This document shows positions 42,688-51,553 of a stretch of DNA of 64,000 bases, piece after piece. The notes below the pieces were generated by a model. That model was given only the letters and a program-made list of their open reading frames with translations. It was not told the DNA's origin and did no database searches. A program made the translations under genes and the position numbers. Source of the DNA: Flavobacteriales bacterium (lineage in GTDB: Bacteria > Bacteroidota > Bacteroidia > Flavobacteriales_F > PHOS-HE28); contig JADJXF010000026.1 in NCBI GenBank assembly GCA_016715995.1, positions 5,485-69,484 on the forward strand. The letters run 5' to 3'. The number at the start of each line of letters is the position of its first letter. The first letter of the stretch is position 1.

Positions 42688-43866
42688 ATGGCCCGTGAAG
42701 TCGTCGTCGTTTCGGCAGTGCGAACCCCCATCGGCAGCTTCGGCGGCAGCCTCGCCGAGGTGCCCGCCACGCAACTCGGCGCCACTGCCGTGAAAGGCGC
42801 ATTGGAGCGAGCCGGTGTATCGCCCGAAGCGGTGCAAGAAGTGATCATGGGCAGCGTGCTCCAGGCCAATCTCGGTCAGGCGCCGGCGCGTCAGGCGGCC
42901 AAATTCGCCGGACTGCCCAACGAGGTGGCCTGCACCACGGTGAACAAGGTGTGCGCCAGCGGCATGAAGGCGATCATGATGGCCGCGCAGGACATCCTGC
43001 TCGGCGACGCGGAGATCGTGGTGGCCGGCGGCATGGAGAGCATGAGCCAGACCCCGTTCTACCTGGAGAAAGCGCGCTACGGCTACCGCTATGGCCATGG
43101 CCAACTCATCGACGGCATCGTGAAGGATGGCCTCACCGACGTGTACCACCAGACGGCGATGGGCGTGAGCGCCGACAATACCGCGAAGGAGCACGGCATC
43201 ACGCGCGAGGAGCAGGACGCCTTCGCGATGGAGAGCTACAAGCGCAGCGCTGCCGCATGGGCCGCCGGCAAATTCAAGGACGAGGTGGTGCCCGTGACCG
43301 TGAAGACCCGCAAGGGCGAGGTGGTGGTGAGCGAGGACGAGGAATACAAGAACGTGAGCTTCGACAAGATCCCCGCACTGAAGCCCGTGTTCACCAAGGA
43401 TGGTACCGTAACCGCCGCCAATGCCAGCACCATCAACGACGGCGCGGCAGCCCTGGTGCTGATGAGCGCCGAGAAGGCGAAGGCACTCGGCCTGAAGCCC
43501 ATCGCTCGCATCCTCAGCTACGCCGATGCGGAGCAGGCGCCCGAATGGTTCACCACCACGCCCGCCAAGGCACTGCCCCGCGCGGTGGAGAAGGCCGGCC
43601 TGAAGATGAGCGACCTCGACTTCGTGGAATTGAACGAGGCGTTCAGCGTGGTGGGCATCGTGAACACGCGCCTGATGAAACTTGATTCCGCCAAAGTGAA
43701 CGTACACGGCGGCGCGGTGGCGCTGGGCCATCCGCTCGGATGCAGCGGCGCACGCATCATCGTCACTTTGATCAATGTGCTCCGGCAGAACAAGGCCCGT
43801 TATGGCGGAGCCGGCATCTGCAACGGTGGCGGTGGCGCGAGCGCGATGGTGATTGAAGCCCTTTGA
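42688..43866 (+). CDS. acetyl-CoA C-acyltransferase (thiolase)
   Basis: A 392-residue thiolase. The nucleophilic cysteine is in NKVCASGMKA (near residue 89), the histidine in GGAVALGHPLGCSGAR, and the second cysteine in GICNGGGGASAM. The length and MAREVVVVSAVRTPIGSF start fit the acetyl-CoA acetyltransferase/3-ketoacyl-CoA thiolase family; biosynthetic and degradative types cannot be separated here. The NlpC gene follows by nine bases, an apparently unrelated neighbour. Confidence 0.95.
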   Translation: MAREVVVVSAVRTPIGSFGGSLAEVPATQLGATAVKGALERAGVSPEAVQEVIMGSVLQANLGQAPARQAAKFAGLPNEVACTTVNKVCASGMKAIMMAAQDILLGDAEIVVAGGMESMSQTPFYLEKARYGYRYGHGQLIDGIVKDGLTDVYHQTAMGVSADNTAKEHGITREEQDAFAMESYKRSAAAWAAGKFKDEVVPVTVKTRKGEVVVSEDEEYKNVSFDKIPALKPVFTKDGTVTAANASTINDGAAALVLMSAEKAKALGLKPIARILSYADAEQAPEWFTTTPAKALPRAVEKAGLKMSDLDFVELNEAFSVVGIVNTRLMKLDSAKVNVHGGAVALGHPLGCSGARIIVTLINVLRQNKARYGGAGICNGGGGASAMVIEAL

Positions 43867-43875
43867 ACGAACGCG

Positions 43876-44649
43876 ATGAACCCCGTCATCTGCCCCCTCT
43901 CCATCGTCCCTGTGCGCGCTGAGCCGAACGACCGCAGCGAGATGGTGACGCAGTGGCTCTTCGGTGAGACCGCCCAGGTGGTGGACACCCAAGGCGACTG
44001 GAGCCGCCTGCGCTTCGACCACGACGGCTACGAGGGCTGGGTGGACCATAAGCAGCTGCTCCCCTGCCCCACGCCCAACTTCGATCCGGACCTGCGCGTG
44101 ATTGACGGGAACACGATCGTGGACCTCGGCGAGCGGCAGATCCCGCTCACCTACGGAGCCGTGCTCCCCTTCTATGCCGACGGCACCATCCTGTGGCAGA
44201 ACCACCGCGTGCCGGTGCAGGCGGTGACGAACCACAAGCCGGACCTGGAGCGGGCTGAGCTCTTTGAGCTTTACCTCCACCCCTTCCTCAGCGCGCCGTA
44301 CCTGTGGGGCGGGCGCACGCCGTGGGGCGTGGACTGCAGCGGCTTGGTGCAGATGATCTTCATCCTCATGGGCATCTACCTGCCACGCGACGCCGGGCAG
44401 CAAGCCGCCGAGGGCGACGTGGTGGAGCTGCTCGACCTGTGCGAGCCCGGCGACCTCGTCTTCTTCGACAACGCTGAAGGCCGCATCACGCACGTGGGCA
44501 TCGTGCTCACCCGCAACGACGACGACGACCTGCGCGTGGTGCATGCCAGCGGTCGCGTACGGGTTGATAAGCTGGATCACCAAGGCATCTACAACGCCGA
44601 GGAGGCACGCTACACGCACAAGCTACGGATGGTGAAGCGGGTGCTGTGA
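43876..44649 (+). CDS. NlpC/P60 cysteine hydrolase with SH3 domains
   Basis: A 257-residue peptidoglycan hydrolase. N-terminal SH3-like region (PVRAEPNDRSEMVTQWLFGE... DWSRLRFDHDGYEGWVDHKQL), then the NlpC/P60 domain with catalytic Cys in WGVDCSGLVQ (about 153), His in RITHVGIVL and the third polar residue in VVHASGRVR. This layout is that of the gamma-D-glutamyl-diamino-acid endopeptidases (YkfC-type). No signal peptide is visible. The last 85 bases or so recur at 46640-46737. Confidence 0.9.
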   Translation: MNPVICPLSIVPVRAEPNDRSEMVTQWLFGETAQVVDTQGDWSRLRFDHDGYEGWVDHKQLLPCPTPNFDPDLRVIDGNTIVDLGERQIPLTYGAVLPFYADGTILWQNHRVPVQAVTNHKPDLERAELFELYLHPFLSAPYLWGGRTPWGVDCSGLVQMIFILMGIYLPRDAGQQAAEGDVVELLDLCEPGDLVFFDNAEGRITHVGIVLTRNDDDDLRVVHASGRVRVDKLDHQGIYNAEEARYTHKLRMVKRVL

Positions 44650-44650
44650 A
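44561..44650 (+). repeat. NlpC 3'-end direct repeat, parent copy
   Basis: This end of the hydrolase gene (encoding DKLDHQGIYNAEEARYTHKL and the terminus) recurs with a few differences at 46640-46737, on the other side of the T9SS gene. Confidence 0.75.
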
Positions 44651-44756
44651 CTTATCCCCGACTGGGGACTCTTCAGGAAGCTTGCGAGGTCTGGATACCG
44701 AACTCGAAAACCGCCCTGCCTACCTTACCTCCGCACAGTCCACGAATACACCGTCC

Positions 44757-46526
44757 ATGCGTTGGCTCCTTGCATCCTTGTTCGTGATGTGTACCGGTCA
44801 CTTCTCCGCGCAATCACCACCCATCGGCTGGCAGGCCCTCATTGGTGGAAGCGGTGGCCAGGGTGAATGGTTGGTGCCGCTGCCGGATGGCAGCTTGATC
44901 GGCTTGGGCACCGTTGAAACCTCGCAGCCCGGTATCACCGGTTACCATCCGGGAGGCAAGATCCCGACGGACATGTGGGTCTTCAAGCTTTCGCCAGATG
45001 GCGAGCTCCTTTGGGAGCAGGCCATTGGTGGCTCGGAAATGGAACAAGCCTATCAGATGATCCCCACGAGCGATGGTGGGGTGGTGATAGCGGGACAAAC
45101 GCGATCGAGCGATGGCGATGTCACCGGCCACCACGGCAACGTGGACATCTGGTTGGTGAAGTTCTCGGGCGGGGGCCAGTTGCTCTGGGAGCGCGCGCTT
45201 GGTGGCTCGGAGGAAGAGTTCTTCTACCTCTTTCCGCAGAACTATGAGATGGGAGTGCACCTGCTGGAGACCCAGGACCAAGGCATCGCCCTGCTCGCGC
45301 ACACCAGCTCCGCAGATGGTGACGTCGTCGGAGCGCATTCTCCCCCAGGTACGGACATCTGGCTGGTGAAATTGGACAGTGATGGCGGACTGCTCTGGCA
45401 GCGCTGCCTAGGCGGTTCCTCGGACGACAGGGCCAATGCCATGGTGGAAACCGCATCCGGCGCCTTGGTCCTAGCGGGTTCCGTCGGATCCGCCGATGGT
45501 GATGTCACAGGTCATCATGGGCAGTGGGACATCTGGGTGGCCTGTCTAAGCGCCGGCGGCGAATTGCTCTGGCAGCGAGCCTTGGGCGGCAGCCTGGATG
45601 AACAAGCGTACGATCTCACCACCACGGCGGATGGGGGGCTGGTGCTGTGCGGGTCAACGACTTCGACCGATGGTGACGTCGATGACGCCATCAACACCGG
45701 AAACATCTGGGATGCCTGGGTGGTGAAGCTCACCGCCGATGGGTCGATTGACTGGAAGCGCTGCCTAGGCGGCACGCAGGGGGACTATGCCACACACATC
45801 CACAGCCGACCCGATGGGAGCAATTTGGTATTACTGATCAGTACATCCACGGATATTGACATGGCTGGCGCGCCACCCGGCATCCGCGCATGGGTGATGT
45901 CTCTGGATGCAACGGGTGAGATCGAATGGGCAACGGGTTACGGGAATGGCGCGGAGGATAGTCCTGTCCATCCGGTATTCAGAGCGGATGGCGGCTGCGT
46001 CATGATGTTCCCTATCGCTGCAGCCGGAGATGATCTTCCACCGGAATTTGGGACAGGTGCCGTGTGGTTGGTGAGCATGGATGGAGCCGGGAACGTGGAG
46101 TGGCAGCACTCTTACGGTGGGAGCTCGTTCGAATGGGGCCACCACTTGGTGGGTTGGCCGGACGGCCGCCTGGCCTTCACTGGGCACAACCAATCCACGG
46201 ATGGGGACCTGGCCAGCTTTCCGCCGGACCATTACACGCTCTGGGTATGCACCCTGGGGGACATGCACACCGGCGCGGAGGACGTGGAGGAGCAGCATCT
46301 CATCATCGTGCAGGATATGACAGGTGCGGCATTGCGCATCACCATTCCTCGCCTGCTCGGTTCGGCCGAACTGAGCCTGTACGACACACATGGTCGCCTG
46401 CAGCGCAGTGATCGCATGGCCGGCACCGATGCCACCATGGACCTGCGCGGCCTCGCAAGCGGAGCGTATGTGCTGGTAGTGCGCGCACAGGAGGTAACCC
46501 ACCGCCAACGAATCGTGGTTCCTTAG
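44757..46526 (+). CDS. secreted repeat protein with T9SS type A tail
   Basis: A 589-residue protein starting MRWLLASLFVMCTGHFSAQ (signal peptide). Seven or so repeats of about 55 residues follow, each with a pattern like DIWLVKLDSDGGLLWQRCLGGSSDD and GGLVLCGSTTSTDGDV, which resembles beta-propeller type blades. The C-terminal 80 residues are a T9SS sorting domain (AELSLYDTHGRLQRSD...LASGAYVLVVRAQ...RIVVP). ATG 44757 is chosen over the ATG at 44646, which overlaps the hydrolase stop and adds 37 residues before the signal. It lies between two copies of the hydrolase 3' end. Confidence 0.85.
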   Translation: MRWLLASLFVMCTGHFSAQSPPIGWQALIGGSGGQGEWLVPLPDGSLIGLGTVETSQPGITGYHPGGKIPTDMWVFKLSPDGELLWEQAIGGSEMEQAYQMIPTSDGGVVIAGQTRSSDGDVTGHHGNVDIWLVKFSGGGQLLWERALGGSEEEFFYLFPQNYEMGVHLLETQDQGIALLAHTSSADGDVVGAHSPPGTDIWLVKLDSDGGLLWQRCLGGSSDDRANAMVETASGALVLAGSVGSADGDVTGHHGQWDIWVACLSAGGELLWQRALGGSLDEQAYDLTTTADGGLVLCGSTTSTDGDVDDAINTGNIWDAWVVKLTADGSIDWKRCLGGTQGDYATHIHSRPDGSNLVLLISTSTDIDMAGAPPGIRAWVMSLDATGEIEWATGYGNGAEDSPVHPVFRADGGCVMMFPIAAAGDDLPPEFGTGAVWLVSMDGAGNVEWQHSYGGSSFEWGHHLVGWPDGRLAFTGHNQSTDGDLASFPPDHYTLWVCTLGDMHTGAEDVEEQHLIIVQDMTGAALRITIPRLLGSAELSLYDTHGRLQRSDRMAGTDATMDLRGLASGAYVLVVRAQEVTHRQRIVVP

Positions 46527-46843
46527 GTGTACGCCCTAAATGATCGCGCCACGCGACAGGAAGGCAATCGTAGCAGCGGCGACTCCCAAGGCTAAGAGAA
46601 CATCAGCGCCAAGGACTTGTGTGGACCGCACTGGAGCGGGCACATGCGAATCGACAAGCTGGATCACCAAGGCATCTATAACGCCGAGGAGGCGCGCTAC
46701 ACGCACAAGTTGCGGATGGTAGCGGGTGCTGTGAGCGCTGCGCCACACGAGAGTTTCACTTCAGGGACCTTGTCGGAATTTGAGCGAACACCCGGAAGCG
46801 CGTTGCCATGCAGCATTCCTCCGGGATGTTGCTCATTGCTCAC
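46527..46843. other. intergenic stretch with hydrolase remnant
   Basis: A 317-base stretch without a complete gene. It includes the NlpC 3' remnant (46640-46737). The rest shows no promoter or RNA gene that I can support. It separates two genes converging from each side. Confidence 0.6.
46640..46737 (+). pseudogene. NlpC/P60 hydrolase 3'-end remnant
   Basis: The stretch encodes RIDKLDHQGIYNAEEARYTH and KLRMV, then differs by a two-base deletion (GGTAGCGGG against GGTGAAGCGGG) and again reads GTGCTGTGA. It lacks the catalytic region, so it is a fragment only. See the parent copy at 44561-44650. Confidence 0.8.
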
Positions 46844-49195
46844 TCAGAACCTCAAGGTGTACCCGATTACCGGAAGTATCGCGAGCTGGTTGACGGCTTC
46901 GATGCGGTCCTGGCGGCTGCTGTAGTAGTGGTAAACTGGCGTCTGGGTGTTGAGGGCGTTCTGCACATCGGCCTTGAATTCGTGGCTGACCTTGGCGCGG
47001 CCGACGCGGTAGGCGAGCACCACATCGAGCTTGCCGATGGGATCGCCCTTGATGCTCATGGCGGGTGAACCCTCCTTGTGCGTGCCCGCAGCGCGACTTG
47101 CTTCCAGGTCGATGGGTGTGTTCCACTGGCCGCCCATGAGGCTGTAGCGCACGCCGGTGGTGAGCACCTTGTTCTTGGTGGCGGCGCCCACCTTCCACTC
47201 TTTGCCGACGAGGGCGTTGCCGACGAAGCCGAGGTTGAAGCGCGCGTTGTACCAGCTGCCATCGTCGGCGCGGTAGCGGCTCTCAAAGACGGAGGCGGTG
47301 GCCAAGGCATGCCAGCCACGCGTGAAGAACTTCTCGATGCTGGCCTCGACGCCCGCGTTGTAGCCGGTGCCGGTGCTGACGAGGGGCTTGGTGGTGAACC
47401 ACTCCTGCGTGTTGCCGAGCCAGAAGGCGCTGCCCGGGGCATCCTCGACCGGCTGGGCGTAGAGGTATTGGTAGTAGGCCTCGGCTTTGAGCTGCACGTC
47501 CTCGGCGAGCATCTGCTCGTAGCCGAAGACGGCGTGCATGGCGCGGGTGAGGCCGAGGTTCCTGTTGGGCGTAATGGTGCGGCCCTCGGCATCGGTGCTC
47601 TGCGCGAAGTAGGTCATGATGCTCTCGGTACGACTGTGCAGCCCGGCGCCCAGGGTGAAGGCGCGCACGGTGCTGGGCTGGTAGCGCAGAGCGGCGCGCG
47701 GCTCGATGCTGCTGGATCCGTTGAGGGCGTAGTGCAGGAAATGCACGCCGCTGGTGAGCGACCATTGCTCGCTCCAGCGCCACTTCCAACTGGAAAAGGC
47801 CTGGAGGGTGGTGGCGCTGCCGTCGTGGTCCAATTCGCGGAGGGTGGCTTGCTGCTCGCGGTCCCAGCTGTCGACCAGCATGCGGAAGCGGTCGTGCGAG
47901 ACGATGACGCCGGTGCGCAGCTTGTGGTTGGCGTTGAGGCGCGTGTTGAGGGTGCTGGTGGCGCGGTAGGTGGTGCGGCGCATGTCGGATTCCTCCCGGG
48001 TGACGAGGGGCAGTTCGCCGGGCGCGTCGGTCTCTTTGAACACGACACCGCTGCCGTTGCCGCTGAGTGATACAGTGGTGTAGAGGAAGGTGTTGGCGCT
48101 GAGCAGCTGCGTGTGCGTGAGACCAACGACGCCCATGCGCGAACCGTAGTCGGAGCGGGCGAAGAGCGAATCGCCGCTGATGCCCTTCTCCTCCTGCAGG
48201 ATGCTGCTGCGACCGCCGATGCCGAAGAGCGAGAAGGTGCCGGCCTTTGCGGTGGGCAGCTTGAGCTTGAAGGCCGCATCGGTGTACTTGGGCACGCCCT
48301 GATAGTCGACGATGCCGGCTTGATCGAGCAGCGAGAGGGTGCTGTAGCGGTAGTTGGCGAGGTAGCTGCCGCCCTGCACGCCTGGCAGTGGCCCTTCGGC
48401 GGTGAGGTCGGTGCCCAGGACGCCGGCCTTGAGGGTGTACTCGCGGGTGCGGTCGTTGCCGTCGCGCAGTTTCATGTCGAAGACGGCGCTGGTGACGTTG
48501 CCGTACTCGGCCGCGAAGGCGCCGGTGTAGAAATCGGAGTTGTCCACGACATCGCTGTTGAGCACGTTGATGGGCCCGCCGGTGGTGCCGTCGTCGGCGA
48601 AGTGGTTGGGGTTGGGAATCTCCATGCCCTCGAGGCGCCAGAGCACGCCTTTGGGTGAGTTGCCGCGAACGATGATGGTGTTGTTGCCGGTGGGATCGCC
48701 CGCCACGCCGGGGAAGACGGTGACCATGCGCGCGGGATCGTTGATGCCGCCAGCGATGCGCGAGGTCTCCTCCACACTGATGGTGCGCGCGCTGAGCACG
48801 GCCATGTCGTTGCGCACCTCGCCGCGACCCTTCTTGCCGCTGATCTCCACCGCATCGAGCTTCACGATCGATTCCTGGAGTCGCAGATCGAGGACGAGCT
48901 CCTTGGCGGAGTTCACCAAGAGGTTGGCCATGTTCTGCTCTTCGTAGCCAAGCATGCGCACTTGAAGGGCGATGCGTCCCACAGGTACGTTGCTGAGAGC
49001 GAAGCGGCCATCGAGGTCGGTGGTTGCGCCAATGAGCGGGTCGCTGCCCGCTAGGAGCACGGTGGCGCCGATGAGGGGCTGGCGGGTGTCGGCATCGGTG
49101 ATGGTGCCACGGACGGTCTGGGTGGTGGATTGGGCGAGGGTGCTGGAAGCAAGTAGCAACAAGAGCGAGAGGAGGCTGGAGCGGATCTGATGCAT
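46844..49195 (-). CDS. TonB-dependent receptor, probable ECF-sigma target
   Basis: A 783-residue outer-membrane receptor. Signal peptide MHQIRSSLLSLLLLLASSTLAQ, carboxypeptidase-like regulatory domain (VRGTITDADTRQPLIGATVLLAG), plug (about 110-240, ISGKKGRGEVRNDMAVLSARTI within) and a barrel ending VIGYTLRF. No STN domain is present. The promoter region carries AGGGGTAT-N13-TGTCAT, the same as in front of fecR, so the ECF sigma factor at 52638 is likely to control it. Its substrate is unknown. ATG 49195 is chosen for the signal peptide. Confidence 0.9.
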   Translation of the reverse strand: MHQIRSSLLSLLLLLASSTLAQSTTQTVRGTITDADTRQPLIGATVLLAGSDPLIGATTDLDGRFALSNVPVGRIALQVRMLGYEEQNMANLLVNSAKELVLDLRLQESIVKLDAVEISGKKGRGEVRNDMAVLSARTISVEETSRIAGGINDPARMVTVFPGVAGDPTGNNTIIVRGNSPKGVLWRLEGMEIPNPNHFADDGTTGGPINVLNSDVVDNSDFYTGAFAAEYGNVTSAVFDMKLRDGNDRTREYTLKAGVLGTDLTAEGPLPGVQGGSYLANYRYSTLSLLDQAGIVDYQGVPKYTDAAFKLKLPTAKAGTFSLFGIGGRSSILQEEKGISGDSLFARSDYGSRMGVVGLTHTQLLSANTFLYTTVSLSGNGSGVVFKETDAPGELPLVTREESDMRRTTYRATSTLNTRLNANHKLRTGVIVSHDRFRMLVDSWDREQQATLRELDHDGSATTLQAFSSWKWRWSEQWSLTSGVHFLHYALNGSSSIEPRAALRYQPSTVRAFTLGAGLHSRTESIMTYFAQSTDAEGRTITPNRNLGLTRAMHAVFGYEQMLAEDVQLKAEAYYQYLYAQPVEDAPGSAFWLGNTQEWFTTKPLVSTGTGYNAGVEASIEKFFTRGWHALATASVFESRYRADDGSWYNARFNLGFVGNALVGKEWKVGAATKNKVLTTGVRYSLMGGQWNTPIDLEASRAAGTHKEGSPAMSIKGDPIGKLDVVLAYRVGRAKVSHEFKADVQNALNTQTPVYHYYSSRQDRIEAVNQLAILPVIGYTLRF

Positions 49196-49344
49196 GGTGG
49201 TTGGGTGTGCGGGACGTTTGCCGCAATGCGCATCAGACCATGGTGCACCCTCATGGGTTACAGCGCTGTCGGGCATACAGTGTTGAGCGGCGATTGGATC
49301 GGATGAGAGGAGGCGCATGGGGAACAGGTGTTCGGTTTGGTGGT

Positions 49345-49374
49345 ATGACAGCGATGGGGTGGGATACCCCTATC
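49345..49374 (-). promoter_or_regulatory. candidate ECF-sigma promoter of the TonB receptor gene
   Basis: On the minus strand GATAGGGGTAT (49374-49364), 13-base spacer, TGTCAT (49350-49345). Elements and spacer length equal those in front of fecR (52613-52642). The 5' leader would be about 145 bases. Confidence 0.55.
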
Positions 49375-49392
49375 ACGTGGTGAGAAAATGTG

Positions 49393-49418
49393 AGTCTCAC
49401 GCAGAGGCGCAGAGAACA
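49393..49418. repeat. short element of a widely dispersed repeat type
   Basis: GAGTCTCACGCAGAGGCGCA and following bases lie between the two convergently unrelated genes. From memory, near-identical strings (CTCTGCGCCTCTGCG) recur in intergenic DNA of unrelated phyla; the identity could not be checked here. Confidence 0.4.
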
Positions 49419-49447
49419 GTACTGTATTCTGAACTCTGCTTGCCGAG

Positions 49448-51553
49448 CTAGAACCTCACCCCCACCCCTGCCCTCCACCCCAACCAGCCGCTCAGGCGCA
49501 GGTCATCCATTTGGTCGTTGTAGGCCAGTTCTGCGCGTGGCAACGCGCTCCGGTACTGGCCGGTGAAGACATCGCGCCAATTGCTGAAGAGCACATTCGC
49601 GACCAGCCCAGCTGTGATGGTGAAGCGCTCCCGAATGAGCACTCCCGGGGTGATGCTGAAGCGCCCGAGGATGTTGACGGCATCGACCCATTCACGCTGC
49701 TCCACGATCTGCTCGGCGGTGAGGTCGATGTTGAGGAAGAGTGATTGGGAGAACCGCGGTTCGAAGCCGAAGCCGTAGAGGAAGCCCCAGCGCTCATCGG
49801 GCGTCACGGCGGGTGAATAGCCGAGGATATTGTGGAAGGCGCGCGTTCCGGTACGGAACTGCACGCTCAAGGGCATCACATCATTGCTGATCACATCGAC
49901 GCGGTGGTAGCCCTTCAGCGAGAAGGAGAATAGTCCGACCGAGCCGCCGCTGAGCGTATCGCTGATGTTGATGATGCCCACCTGTCCGCCAACGACGCGC
50001 CTCCCGAAGTTCACCGCGCCCACCTGTCCGCCTTCCGCCGTGCCGGGCACCACGTTAAGGCCGAAGCTGAACTGCCCGCCGGTGACGTTGCCCGCGTAGT
50101 TCAACCCGAAGCCCACCTGGCCTTTGTCCACCGAACCGGGCACCACGTTCGCGCCGAAGCTGAATTGTCCGCCGGTGACATTCCCTGCGTAGTTGAGCCC
50201 GAAGCCCACTTGACCACCGCTCACTTCACCGGGCACCACGTTGGCACCGAAGGAGACCTGTCCGCCGGTGACGCTTCCCGCATAGTTGGCTCCGAATCCC
50301 ACCTGCCCGCCGCCCACTTCACCCAACGAGATGTTCACCCCACCGCTCACCTGAGCGCCCTTCACCGCCTTGGCGTAGTTGGCCGCGCCGCTCACCTGCG
50401 CCTTGTTCACTACGCCGGTGACCACGTTAGCGCCGCCGCTCACCTGTACGCCATCCAGATCTCCGAAGGCCACGTTGGCTGCGCCGCTCACCTGCGTGCC
50501 GGACATGCCGCGCTTCACCAGGTTCACGCCGCCGCTCACCTGCACGCCGGAGAGCGTGTCCCATACCGTGTTGCTGAAGCCCGCCACCTGCAATCCCTTC
50601 ATGGCACGCATGCTGTGGTTGACGCCGCCCGCGAACTGCACGCCGCGCACCGTGCCGCCCACGAGGTTCCCGATGCCCGCGATCTGCACGCCCTTCATGT
50701 CGTGACTGAGCAGGTTGGCGCCGCCGCCGATCTCCAGGCCATCGAGCCCGCGCGCATAACCGGCGAGCACGTTCACGGAGACCTCGTTCACCACCGCGCC
50801 AGCGATGGGGCCGTTGGTGCTGACCCCCGGCACGAGCGAGAGCTGAAAGGCCCGCCGCTCCGCATAGCCGAGGTTCTCCGCGAATTGCATGCGCGATGCG
50901 GGCACCAGCAGACGCGCAGTGCCCAGATCCTCCACGCCGCAGCGATCGAAATGGCAGATGGGATCAATGCGCTCGACTGGTGGAATGGGCCGAAGCGCCA
51001 CACGCGCAGCAGCACCGCGCTCCACGAAGACCACGGTGTCCTGATAGCCGCTGCGCGCGATCAACAGCGGTGTACGCTCCAACTCGCCGCTGAGGGCGAT
51101 GCGGAAGGCGCCCTTCGCATCGGTGGCCACTGCGTTGCTCTTGCGCAACTCGAAGACCGTGGCGCCGGAAACGGGCGCGCCGTTGCTTCCATCGGTGATC
51201 GCGCCCTCCAAATCGAAGCGCTGCTTCCTGCCCGGCGCTGCGGTGATGATGAGGTGGTTGCCGCTCTCCTTCCACGGAAGGCCCGCAGGAAGCACGGCAC
51301 GCAACGCGCGTTGCACGGTCCAGTCTTCAGCGTGGAGGGTGACGATGCTATCCGCAGGCACGGCAGCGGCGTTGTAGCTGAGCCGGAACTTCCCGTCCTG
51401 TGCGATGAGCGTGAGCGCATTACCCAACCTCACGTTCTCCGCGTGCACGGTGACGCGACGCTCGAGGATGCCTTGCGCCGCAGCGACCATGACTATGCAC
51501 AGCGCTACCGCCAGGGAGACACAACGCTCAACACCCCTCGCCATCGAGCGCAT
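49448..51553 (-). CDS. STN-domain surface protein with LA_2272-type repeats
   Basis: A 701-residue protein in place of the usual SusC-type receptor. After a signal (MARGVERCVSLAVALCIVMVAAAQ) comes an STN/secretin-N domain (VTVHAENVRLGNALTLIAQD...TLHAEDWTVQRALRAVL), a carboxypeptidase-like regulatory segment (LEGAITDGSNGAPVSGATVF), then about sixteen repeats of roughly 20 residues (GVQVSGGANVVTG, GQVGFGLNYAGNVTG) resembling LA_2272 surface repeats, and a C-terminal barrel-like region ending GVGVRF. No plug or TonB box is seen. ATG 51553 (or 51544) overlaps fecR. It may relay the signal that FecR senses. Confidence 0.78.
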   Translation of the reverse strand: MRSMARGVERCVSLAVALCIVMVAAAQGILERRVTVHAENVRLGNALTLIAQDGKFRLSYNAAAVPADSIVTLHAEDWTVQRALRAVLPAGLPWKESGNHLIITAAPGRKQRFDLEGAITDGSNGAPVSGATVFELRKSNAVATDAKGAFRIALSGELERTPLLIARSGYQDTVVFVERGAAARVALRPIPPVERIDPICHFDRCGVEDLGTARLLVPASRMQFAENLGYAERRAFQLSLVPGVSTNGPIAGAVVNEVSVNVLAGYARGLDGLEIGGGANLLSHDMKGVQIAGIGNLVGGTVRGVQFAGGVNHSMRAMKGLQVAGFSNTVWDTLSGVQVSGGVNLVKRGMSGTQVSGAANVAFGDLDGVQVSGGANVVTGVVNKAQVSGAANYAKAVKGAQVSGGVNISLGEVGGGQVGFGANYAGSVTGGQVSFGANVVPGEVSGGQVGFGLNYAGNVTGGQFSFGANVVPGSVDKGQVGFGLNYAGNVTGGQFSFGLNVVPGTAEGGQVGAVNFGRRVVGGQVGIINISDTLSGGSVGLFSFSLKGYHRVDVISNDVMPLSVQFRTGTRAFHNILGYSPAVTPDERWGFLYGFGFEPRFSQSLFLNIDLTAEQIVEQREWVDAVNILGRFSITPGVLIRERFTITAGLVANVLFSNWRDVFTGQYRSALPRAELAYNDQMDDLRLSGWLGWRAGVGVRF
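49970..50790 (-). repeat. LA_2272-like coding repeats
   Basis: The repeats share blocks such as GGQVGFGLNYAGNVTGGQFS, and the DNA of two units around 50040-50220 is nearly identical, pointing to recent duplication. Confidence 0.75.

Noticed and set aside
42673..44619. 648-codon frame opposite thiolase and the NlpC gene
   Set aside because: Antisense shadow of two well-supported genes.
49970..50790. Periodic repeats of about 60 bases that could suggest a repeat array
   Set aside because: They are in frame and encode LA_2272-like surface repeats.
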